Of a stretch of DNA of 46,109 bases, positions 16,147-22,651 are shown piece by piece. This DNA comes from Thermoflexus sp. (GTDB lineage Bacteria > Chloroflexota > Anaerolineae > Thermoflexales > Thermoflexaceae): contig NZ_DAOUCJ010000052.1 in assembly GCF_034432235.1 (NCBI RefSeq), positions 1 through 46,109 of the forward strand, read 5' to 3'. The notes below the pieces were generated by a model. The model saw nothing but the letters and a program-made list of their open reading frames with translations. It was not told where the DNA came from and did no database searches. Position 1 is the stretch's first letter. Each line of letters opens with the position of its first letter. Both the position numbers and the translations under genes were made by a program.

Positions 16147-16701
16147 TCAACGATTGCTCCTTAATGGTAATCTGATATAAACCTGCGTTCCCCATAGCAA
16201 TATGATCAAAATGGTTGTCACCACTCTGTCTATCCAGATGCGGTGATAATCAGAAGGCAGATTGCTCACCACGTGGATTAGAGACAAAGCCACAAACAGG
16301 AAGCCGAAATTTGTAACCATGAAAGCGATCGGCAGATTTTCTCGGGTGTCTCGTTCTCGTAACAATCGGAGGGAGAAGATCCCCATGCTGATTCCCGTCA
16401 GCCAAGCACCAGCCAAGTAGGCGTGGGTAGGGTTTTTGAAGAAATCATTGAGATACCGTTCCCATGTTCCAGGCGGAGGGGCAACCTGTTCCCATTGATC
16501 CCAGGGGGCGAGCACGCGCATCACCGTTAGGACGAAATACCAGAAGAGGAAGTACCAACTGATACCAGCTGACAGCAACCATAAGGGGGTCCATCGTGTT
16601 TTCCATGCCCAGTTCTTGTGATAAACGATCGCCCCTGCAATTACGATCCCTACCACTAACAGTAATATTGTTAGCAGTTGATAAGATTGCTGGACGATCA
16701 T
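16147..16701 (-). CDS. Unrecognised membrane protein with four predicted helices
   Basis: A protein of 184 residues. Hydrophobic segments lie at about 9-27 (LLTILLLVVGIVIAGAIVY), 42-62, 98-115 and 128-147, with a further one near 157-175. A loop of about 35 residues after the second segment is rich in Trp/Pro (APWDQWEQVAPPPGTWERY). No catalytic motif is visible. The ATG at 16701 has AAAAGGAGA just upstream. Base composition here is visibly more AT-rich than the core genome on either side, consistent with transfer into the island. It lies downstream of the split exported-protein gene, and a long hairpin separates them. Confidence 0.7.
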   Translation of the reverse strand: MIVQQSYQLLTILLLVVGIVIAGAIVYHKNWAWKTRWTPLWLLSAGISWYFLFWYFVLTVMRVLAPWDQWEQVAPPPGTWERYLNDFFKNPTHAYLAGAWLTGISMGIFSLRLLRERDTRENLPIAFMVTNFGFLFVALSLIHVVSNLPSDYHRIWIDRVVTTILIILLWGTQVYIRLPLRSNR

Positions 16702-16744
16702 GTCTCCTTTTCCCTTCTTAAGGATAGCCTACTCGATTTTGGGC

Positions 16745-16793
16745 AGTGTGCATCGGGCAGCAGTAGAGCAGCTACCCGATGCACACTATTTTT
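16745..16793 (+). terminator. Long hairpin followed by T-run (plus-strand orientation)
   Basis: AGTGTGCATCGGG (16745-16757) pairs with CCCGATGCACACT (16775-16787). The inner AGC/GCT bases extend the stem. ATTTTT follows on the plus strand. The flanking genes are on the minus strand, where no T-run follows, so its use as their terminator is doubtful. Confidence 0.5.
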
Positions 16794-16801
16794 CATCGAA
16801 G

Positions 16802-17506
16802 CTAATGATTAGGGGATAGAAACGTGGTCTGCTTTACATAATCAGGCCCTCCTGCAACATCTACAGCAGTAGTCCCCAAACATAACCTGGCTTCCTGCCA
16901 GCTATACGCGTAGCCATTTAAATTACCACCGTATGCGGCCATGAAAGTCAAGTAGACCCGCGCTGAGGTTGTAGTCCAGCGCAGTCCATCCGGATTGCGG
17001 GAATACCATTCGTACGATTGCCAGAACCAGAAGACCCAATCTGGGTCGCTGGGATCATTGTCACAAAGTGGGCTATTCCAATACGAGGATGCGAAGGTTG
17101 TGCCCGGAGGGTATCCCCAGGTTCAGATATTTTCAATATACTGGCGCCACAATTCCCCTTGAATTGCCAGGAAGGCTTCCTTTATTATTGCCAGCCTCGA
17201 TTGGAGAGATTCGCGGCGAACAAATTCCAGCCAATGATGAGGCTGGGTGCCCGCTTTTAGAGCTAACAATACACCTACCTCCTGTTTCTGTCTCTCATCA
17301 AGGCGATTCCAGATCTTCTCTACCTGCGGCACGCTCAATTGCTCTTTAAAGGCAGATTCAACAAAGCGCTCTAATTCTCTCTCCGTCCACTGCTCTGGCG
17401 AAAGCGAATCCGTTGACTCTATCAGGACTGCTGCTTTGCTCGTTCGTGCGCTAATCACAAGCAGCACCACAGATAGTAAGCTGGTAAAGAGCAACTTGAC
17501 CTGCAT
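16802..17506 (-). pseudogene. Exported protein split by an in-frame TGA at 17123-17125
   Basis: The ATG at 17506 has AGGAGGTG eight bases upstream. It opens with a signal peptide (LLFTSLLSVVLLVISARTSKA) and an acidic helical region that ends QYIENI, then TGA. The same frame continues for another 106 codons with protein-like composition: TWGYPPGTTFASSYWNSP, DPDWVFWFWQSYEWYSRN, TSARVYLTFMAAYGGN, SWQEARLCLGTT, ending SPNH and TAG at 16802. Without the TGA this is one exported protein of 234 residues, rich in Trp and Tyr. A TGG-to-TGA change is the simplest explanation. Selenocysteine is less likely, since no CxxC-type context or convincing hairpin follows. Function unknown. It could be a nonsense-mutated gene or a two-product gene. 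Confidence 0.7.
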
Positions 17507-17519
17507 ATTTCACACCTCC

Positions 17520-17550
17520 TATCTGAGATCCTCCCCGGCCTTTAGCCGGT
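17520..17550 (-). other. Hairpin resembling the right end of an IS200/IS605-type element
   Basis: Read on the minus strand, ACCGGCTAAAGGCCGG is followed by GGAGGATCTCA. This hairpin plus tail is the usual look of IS200/IS605 (TnpB) right ends. No tnpA or tnpB is nearby. It now sits in the 5' leader of the split exported-protein gene, 14 bp before its start. Confidence 0.35.
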
Positions 17551-17610
17551 GGTATCTTCACGATAACCAATTCCGTGCCCGCTGTCTACTGTAGAAATTA
17601 CCAGGTTCGG

Positions 17611-17630
17611 ACCTGTAGATTCCTACAGGT
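17611..17630 (-). terminator. Hairpin at the stop codon of the response regulator gene
   Basis: ACCTGTAG and CTACAGGT form an 8-bp stem with a 4-base loop, overlapping the regulator's stop codon. There is no T-run, so termination would be weak or factor-assisted. Confidence 0.35.
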
Positions 17631-18259
17631 CACAGGAACCCGTGCTCCTTCGCCCAGAGCACGGCCTCCAGCCGCGAGACCACCCCCAATTTCTGCAAAA
17701 TGTTCCCTACGTGGAAATCCACTGTCCGGACAGTCAGGCCGAGCTCCCGAGCGATCTCTTTGTTGCTTAACCCCTGGGCCATCCACTTCAACACCTCCCG
17801 TTCCCGCTCCGTGAGCTGGCTCCAGCGGGCCTCGGTCTCCCGGTAGCGTTGGATCCGCTGGATCTGAGACGCGGTCCAGAGGGATTCGCCACGGGCCACC
17901 TGTTGGATGGCCGAGGCGATATGCTCGAGGGGTTCTTCTTTGAGGAGGTAGCCGCAGGCTCCGGCCTCCCACATTTCGGCCAGGTAGCGGTCGCAGTCGT
18001 AAGCACTGAGGGCCAGCACGTGCACAGGCAGGCCCCGGCGTTGGATCTCCTGGGCCACCGCCGGCCCCGAGAGGCCCGGCAGCCGGCAATCCAGCACCGC
18101 CACATCGGGCTGAAGGGCCAGAATCTTCTCCAGGGCCTCTTCCCCATTTTCGGCCTCGGCGACCACGGCGATATCGGGCTGCCGGTCCAGCAGGACCCGC
18201 AGCCCGAGCCGCAGGGGGGGATGGTCATCGGCGAGAAGGACACGAACGGCCTGGGTCAT
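17630..18259 (-). CDS. NarL/LuxR-type response regulator
   Basis: A protein of 209 residues. The receiver domain (1-120) shows the acidic pair DD at 11-12, the phosphorylatable Asp57 in VAVLDCRLPG, the Ser/Thr switch in LALSAYD, and the Lys in YLLKEE. The C-terminal LuxR-type helix-turn-helix (about 142-205) reads LTEREREVLKWMAQGLSNKEIARELGLTVRTVDFHVGNI. The ATG at 18259 lies three bases after GGAGGAG. Nineteen bases upstream is a paired palindrome that is probably its operator. The nearest histidine kinase lies 1.25 kb upstream in the same direction, separated by a decayed gene. That kinase has a HisKA-type core, whereas NarL-type regulators more often pair with HisKA_3 kinases, so the pairing is uncertain. 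Confidence 0.92.
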   Translation of the reverse strand: MTQAVRVLLADDHPPLRLGLRVLLDRQPDIAVVAEAENGEEALEKILALQPDVAVLDCRLPGLSGPAVAQEIQRRGLPVHVLALSAYDCDRYLAEMWEAGACGYLLKEEPLEHIASAIQQVARGESLWTASQIQRIQRYRETEARWSQLTEREREVLKWMAQGLSNKEIARELGLTVRTVDFHVGNILQKLGVVSRLEAVLWAKEHGFL

Positions 18260-18277
18260 AGCTCCTCCCTCCACCCC

Positions 18278-18314
18278 CCAGGTGACGGTCACCTCGAAGG
18301 TGACCGTCACCTGG
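18278..18314. promoter_or_regulatory. Paired palindromic operator upstream of the response regulator
   Basis: Two 15-bp palindromes, AGGTGACGGTCACCT (18280-18294) and AGGTGACCGTCACCT (18298-18312), are separated by CGA. The whole 37 bp is itself an inverted repeat with 17-bp arms. A third half-site-like GGTGTCAC follows. Its place 19-55 bp upstream of the regulator start suggests autoregulation, or a strong leader hairpin. Confidence 0.65.
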
Positions 18315-18343
18315 TGTCACTTGGTCAGCAAATCCTCCAACTC

Positions 18344-19552
18344 CTACGCGGCGTCCACCAGACGGCCCCGACGGCGGGTCAGGCTGAAGTTCTCCCACTG
18401 GGTGTCCCCGTGAAGGTCGTTCAGGAACCAGCATAGTGCCTGAATCTGGGGCTCGCTGTTCACCATGCTCAGGGCTGAGCTCAACCAGCCTCGAGGGTAG
18501 TTCTGAGCCGGCGGGACGCCTACCGCCGGAATGAAGGTGTTGGCCGAGGTGATGTAAACGGGAAGCCCCCGGGTGGATGGATAGGCATTGATGATGTCCA
18601 GCCACTCCCGATAGATACGGAAGCCCGCCTGAGCGTCCCTCTATTCCGGCCGCGGGAGGTCGATTCGAGGTTCTAAGTGACCTCGCCCGCCCAGTTCATG
18701 GGCCTCGGGCCGGCCTGGAGCCTGAACAGCGAAGCCATCCGGGGCCACGAGGGGAATCCCAGGCGCCGCTTTCAATCGCGCCGTCTCGTCGATATATCGC
18801 ACCAAGGTGTTCATGCAGTTGAGCCAAGGCACATCCAGCCGGTAAGGATAAACGCCGTTCTGGTCTATGTTCCAAGGCCGGACCGGTCCCACCAACACCC
18901 GGACGTGGGGGTTTGCAGCCCGGATCACCTGGACGCCGTTATCGGTGTGAAGGATTGGCTCGCCGTAGCCGTTGAAGATGCGGGCTACCACTCGGGGGTC
19001 ACCGGACGGTCTGGGGCCATCGCGTTCTGATCCAGGCCGTTGTAGCTGCTACCCAGGATATAGGGGAAGGACCAGCCCCAGTTTGGTCGGAAGGGGAGGG
19101 GGAGTGGGAGGTAGCGGCTCGCCGACCCTCATCCGTCCCCGTTCCTGACAGCCGATGTGGCAGCTGTGATAGAAGACGATTTCCACAGGGCCGGTGGGAA
19201 GGGTGAAGCAAAAGGTCCAGGTCCACTGCTTGCCCAAGCCCGCCTTCCAGGTTTTCAGATAAATCGGAGCGCCGTTGACCGTTAAGAGGACATAGGCCCA
19301 GGGGGTGTGATCGGTGACGTGGAGGCGGACTTCGTCGCCGGGGCGGGCGAAAGGCGGGTCCAGCTGCATGCGGGGGGCCAGCAGGGCGGGAAGTAAGGGG
19401 CCGTCTCCCTCCAGCACAACGATTATGTAGCCGGAAATCGGGAGCAGGGCGCCAGCGATCGACACCAGCACCAATCCCAGAAGCCACCCCCAACGGCGTA
19501 GCCATCCCCCTACGGTCGCGAGGGCATGATCGGCAGGACGAATCGCACGCAT
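18344..19552 (-). pseudogene. Decayed exported protein with a glycosidase-like C-terminal domain
   Basis: The remnant starts at an ATG at 19552, overlapping the kinase gene's end. An N-terminal helix (WGWLLGLVLVSIAGALLPIS) is followed by a beta-sandwich region (FARPGDEVRLHVTDHTPW, VEIVFYHSCHIGC) up to a Pro-rich linker and a TAG at 19049. The homologous reading then appears in another frame (SFPYILGSSYNGLDQNAM). It returns to the first frame with VARIFNGYGEPILHTDNG and VRVLVGPVRPWN, meets a TAG at 18641, and continues FRIYREWLDIINAYPSTR, LPVYITSANTF, ALCWFLNDLHGDTQWENF to 18344. The second half looks like part of a TIM-barrel cellulase-like domain. At least two stops and two frame changes make it non-functional. 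Confidence 0.7.
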
Positions 19553-20634
19553 GTCCCTGTTTCTCCCTCCGTTCGGCTGATGATCTCCAGACGGCTCCCG
19601 TGACGGCGCAGGATTTCCTCCACCAGCGCTAAGCCCAACCCGCTCCCCTCCACCTCCTGCTTGGCCGCCCGATAGAACCGACGGGTGATGTATGGCAGGT
19701 GTTCCGCCGGGATGCCCGGCCCGGTGTCCTGAACCGCGCAAAGGACCCCCTCTTCTGTCCGTCGAAGGACGATGGTGGCGCGATCGCCCGGACGGCAGTG
19801 CTTGAGGACGTTATCCAGCAGGTTCAGGAAGACCTGCAGCAGCCAGTCCGGGTCTCCCCAGACCGTGGGGAGTGGGGAGTCGGCCTCCAGGGCGAAGCGA
19901 ATGTTCCGTTTCTCCGCCCGACTGGTCAGGGACAGGAGGGCCTGCTCCGCCAGGTCCACCAGGTGGATCGGGCGCCAATCGATTTCGGGAGAGGCCTCCA
20001 GGCGACCCAATTCCAGCATCAGGTGGATCATGCGGGCCAGCCTCTGAGCCTCCGCCCGAAGCAGCTGCAGGGATTGCGCTTTGGTCTCTTCGGGGATGTC
20101 GGGGAGGGAGAGGATCTCCAGGTGGGTGAGGATGGCGCCCACGGGGGTGCGCAATTCGTGGGAGAGGCCAGCAAAAAGTTGGGTTCGGGCTTCCTCGGCT
20201 TCGTACTGGGAAGTGACATCCAGCAGGAAGAGGTAATCCCACCGTCGGCCCGACATCAGCCACCAGCGGACGGCCCGGCCGGAGGGGAGGGGGAGGACCC
20301 GGTAGCGGCCCTCAGGGGCCCGGCCCCGCCGGACATCGGCGCGGTCGTCATCCAGAAGGAAATCCCACTCCACAGCGGGGATCGAACCGGAAGAGGTCCT
20401 CAGCTCCAACAGGCGGCGGGCGTACTCGTTGGCGTAGACGTATCGCTCAGCGCTCTCTAAGACGATCCATCCGAAGGGGGCGTGCTCCAGGACGGCGTTG
20501 AGGATGGCGTCAACGAAGGTTTCCGCCGCGCGCCGCCCCGCGCGACAGCGGTCCAGCCAGAGAGCCATGAGGATGAGGGCGACGAGGATCAGCAGCAAGG
20601 CCAGAAGGAGCTCGCGCAGGGGAAGAACCAGCAC
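19510..20634 (-). CDS. Membrane-anchored sensor histidine kinase (HisKA/HATPase)
   Basis: A protein of 374 residues. One helix at about 9-27 is followed by a PAS-like sensor (about 40-140: LEHAPFGWIVLESAERYVYANEYARRLL). The H-box is FAGLSHELRTPVGAIL, with phospho-acceptor His159. The catalytic domain has the N-box NLLDNVLKH, G1 DTGPGIP and G2 GSGLGLALV. The short N-terminus means there is no extracellular sensor, so the signal is probably cytoplasmic or within the membrane. The start is a GTG at 20634 with GGAG and GGAA upstream. A good promoter lies at 20692-20720. The nearest response regulator is downstream beyond a decayed gene. Confidence 0.92.
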   Translation of the reverse strand: MLVLPLRELLLALLLILVALILMALWLDRCRAGRRAAETFVDAILNAVLEHAPFGWIVLESAERYVYANEYARRLLELRTSSGSIPAVEWDFLLDDDRADVRRGRAPEGRYRVLPLPSGRAVRWWLMSGRRWDYLFLLDVTSQYEAEEARTQLFAGLSHELRTPVGAILTHLEILSLPDIPEETKAQSLQLLRAEAQRLARMIHLMLELGRLEASPEIDWRPIHLVDLAEQALLSLTSRAEKRNIRFALEADSPLPTVWGDPDWLLQVFLNLLDNVLKHCRPGDRATIVLRRTEEGVLCAVQDTGPGIPAEHLPYITRRFYRAAKQEVEGSGLGLALVEEILRRHGSRLEIISRTEGETGTCVRFVLPIMPSRP

Positions 20635-20691
20635 GCTTCCAGCTCCAGGTTGAGGTGCCCATCATCGCTGGAGGCCATTGGAACAGGGGTT

Positions 20692-20720
20692 AGTATATTG
20701 AAAGGGGCAGAGAGGAGCAA
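20692..20720 (-). promoter_or_regulatory. Sigma-70-type promoter of the histidine kinase gene
   Basis: Read on the minus strand, -35 TTGCTC (20715-20720), a 17-bp spacer and -10 TATACT (20692-20697). It lies 58 bp before the kinase GTG start. Five of six bases match at -10, and TTG plus the C match at -35. Confidence 0.6.
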
Positions 20721-20979
20721 GTCCGCCCCGTATCCGGTGTGGCCTGATCATACCGGTTCGTGGTGGACCGCCAGGGCCACCATCCACCCCAACCTCGAGG
20801 GGAGAGCAAACCCACCAAACGAGCGACCGATGGTGAACGGACAAGTTCCACCAGAAGATGGTTACGTCCTGGCCAATCACTCCGGGCCTCAGCAATTCAA
20901 GTCGAGCCGTCGATGCTTCTCGGAAGTCATTGTGGCAACACGGCACGGGATGAGGATTATCCCGGGTTGAGATTAGGAG

Positions 20980-21401
20980 GTGTAGTCGTTCGGCGGCCAG
21001 GTAGGCCTCGGCCAGCGCATGGGCCGCCTCTGTATATATGGCCCGCAGCCGCTCCTGATGGGGGATGAGCCAGAGCTCATACGGGGTGCCCGGCAGCAGG
21101 GCGACCGCTCGGCGAGGCGTCGAGCGAGCGCCTCCAGGGCCTCTAAATGGAGAGGCTGTTTCGTCAGCCACCGCCGCACGGTTTCTTCAAAGACCTCGAC
21201 GTCCACCCGAACGGTGTCCGCGGGATCAAAACAAAGGGCCTCACCGGCGGTGGCGAAATGGCGGAACGGCCCGCGGGGAGACATGTAGGGTTCCAAGCTC
21301 TGGCGCAACCACGAGAACAGCCGTTGGAAAATGCCTTTCGATTCCTCCGGATCCCGGTCGGGCCAAAGATTCTCTAGGATCCGCTCCCGCGGGAGCCACC
21401 G
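20980..21401 (-). pseudogene. SARP/BTAD-type transcriptional regulator, truncated and frameshifted
   Basis: Beginning right at the edge of the direct repeat, the minus strand reads WLPRERILENLWPDRDPEE, LFSWLRQSLEP, FRHFATAGEALCFDPAD and VDVEVFEETVRRW. This is the second half of an OmpR-type winged helix followed by the start of a bacterial transcriptional activation (BTAD) domain. A frameshift near 21110 leads to LPGTPYELWLIPHQERLRAIYTEAAHALAEAYLAAERL, more of the BTAD helices, before the frame is lost. The 5' end of the gene (start codon and first part of the winged helix) is missing and replaced by the repeat. This is a rearrangement scar, not a working gene. Confidence 0.75.
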
Positions 21402-21506
21402 TACGCCCGAGCGCGGCGGCGACGGTGAACGCTGGCAAACAGCCAGTGCTGATCTCCTCACACGAACACCGGGGGCAGGCGCTGGATACCTGCCCCCGGT
21501 TTTTTA
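21402..21506 (+). repeat. 105-bp direct repeat, right copy
   Basis: This copy is 103/105 identical to 14945-15049. It carries the last nine codons of the KAS III gene and its terminator but is not attached to a KAS III gene. Its left neighbour is the truncated SARP remnant and its right neighbour is an exported-protein gene. Confidence 0.95.
21469..21505 (+). terminator. Duplicated rho-independent terminator
   Basis: The same 11-bp stem and six T as the terminator at 15012-15048, with one base changed in the loop. Here it insulates the following plus-strand genes from any read-through out of the island. Confidence 0.93.
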
Positions 21507-21584
21507 TGCCTGAGCCGCCCTCCCAACCTTCAGGCTGCGGGGTGGGTATATAGGGTGGAAAAATCTTTCCACGGGAGGTGTGCG

Positions 21585-22004
21585 ATGCGTGGGCTATCTC
21601 TGTTGCGATTCCGAAGGCTCCTCCTGAGCTTGGGAATATTGGGGGCCCTGCTCGGGCTGGGGGCGGCCCCGACGCCGGAGGCCCCGCCCTCCGAGGGGGT
21701 GCAGGTCCCCGTGGTCTTAGATGGCGTGCGCTACGAGCCGGAGGAGTTCAATCGGATGGAGGCAGACCTCCGCCGACGCGGGATCGTTCTCTGCTTCACA
21801 GTAGCCCGAGATGGAACGTTGCATGCGTTCTCCAGCTATTTGCCGGGGTGCCACGAATTCCTCGAGAGGGAATGGAGATTGTCAGGGCCGCTGGTTTATC
21901 CACCGCCGGTCTATCCTCTCCGTATTCGAACGGGAGAGGGGAAGGTTAAGGGGGTTGGAGTTTGGGTTGAGCCGATCATAGGGCCTTCTTCATCGGATAG
22001 CTAA
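21585..22004 (+). CDS. Small exported protein of unknown function
   Basis: A protein of 139 residues. A basic start and a hydrophobic stretch (LLLSLGILGALLGLGAAP) form a signal peptide. The mature part (about 30 onward) has DGVRYEPEEFNRME and LRRRGIVLCFTVARDGTLHAFSS, and contains two cysteines (VLCF and PGCHEF) that could form a disulfide. I do not recognise a family. The ATG at 21585 was chosen over one ten codons upstream because GGGAGGTG lies five bases before it. An ECF sigma gene follows 95 bp downstream. If the island between the 105-bp repeats were absent, this gene would lie directly after the KAS III terminator. Confidence 0.7.
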   Translation: MRGLSLLRFRRLLLSLGILGALLGLGAAPTPEAPPSEGVQVPVVLDGVRYEPEEFNRMEADLRRRGIVLCFTVARDGTLHAFSSYLPGCHEFLEREWRLSGPLVYPPPVYPLRIRTGEGKVKGVGVWVEPIIGPSSSDS

Positions 22005-22099
22005 GGTGCAGCTTTTGAGATCCCTGGGGGCTGGACGGCACCGGATTTGCGAGTGTTTAACTGGAACGATCGGGCCTCTTCCCTCTACGCCCAGCCTTA

Positions 22100-22651
22100 G
22101 TGCAGGGGATGGACGAGCGCGAGGCGATCGAGCGGTGGCGGAGGGGTGATCCGGAGGGGATGGCGGCGCTGGTGCGCTGGTATCAGGGCCGCGCCCTCCG
22201 GATTGCTGCTCTCATCCTGCCAGACCCGATGCAGGCGGAGGATGCTGTCCAGGCGGCCTTCATCCGCGCCTGGATGAAACGGAAATCTTTTCATCCTGAT
22301 GCCCCGTTCTGGCCGTGGTTCCGCCGCCTGGTGGCGAACGAGGCATGGCGCCTGGCCCGCCGAGAGGGTCGGGAGGCACCGGCGGAATCCGGCCCGGTGG
22401 AGGAGGGTGGCCCGGATCCCGCATCAGACCCGGCGGATGGCTGGGCTCAAAGGGAAACCCTGGAGCGGCTGGTCCAGGCCCTGGAGGCCCTCTCGCCGAT
22501 GCAACGGGCCGTTCTGACCCTTCGCTACTATGAGGCGATGAGCGAGGCGGAGATCGCGGAGACGTTGGGCTGTGCGATCGGCACGGTGAAGTGGCATCTG
22601 TATCAGGCAAGAGAACGGCTGCGCGCCTGGCTGAAGACGGGAGAAGAATGA
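22100..22651 (+). CDS. ECF-type RNA polymerase sigma factor (second)
   Basis: A protein of 183 residues. Region 2 is ALVRWYQGRALRIAALILPDPMQAEDAVQAAFIRAW with FWPWFRRLVANEAWRLARR. Region 4 is LSPMQRAVLTLRYYEAMSEAEIAETLGCAIGTVKWHLYQARERLRAWL. An acidic linker joins them (ESGPVEEGGPDPASDPADG). The frame begins at a GTG at 22100, and an ATG three codons later is equally possible. Neither has a strong Shine-Dalgarno site. Its last four bases overlap the next gene (ATGA), a large membrane protein with the layout of a sigma-linked anti-sigma factor. The pair is therefore a likely signalling unit. Confidence 0.9.
   Translation: MQGMDEREAIERWRRGDPEGMAALVRWYQGRALRIAALILPDPMQAEDAVQAAFIRAWMKRKSFHPDAPFWPWFRRLVANEAWRLARREGREAPAESGPVEEGGPDPASDPADGWAQRETLERLVQALEALSPMQRAVLTLRYYEAMSEAEIAETLGCAIGTVKWHLYQARERLRAWLKTGEE

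Noticed and set aside
17123..17125. TGA in the split exported-protein gene as a second selenocysteine codon
   Set aside because: No Cys or redox motif next to it and no convincing hairpin at 16-37 nt downstream. A Trp-to-stop change explains it more simply.
14945..21506. CRISPR array or tandem repeat array in the island
   Set aside because: There are only two 105-bp copies far apart. No regularly spaced short repeats or cas genes are visible.
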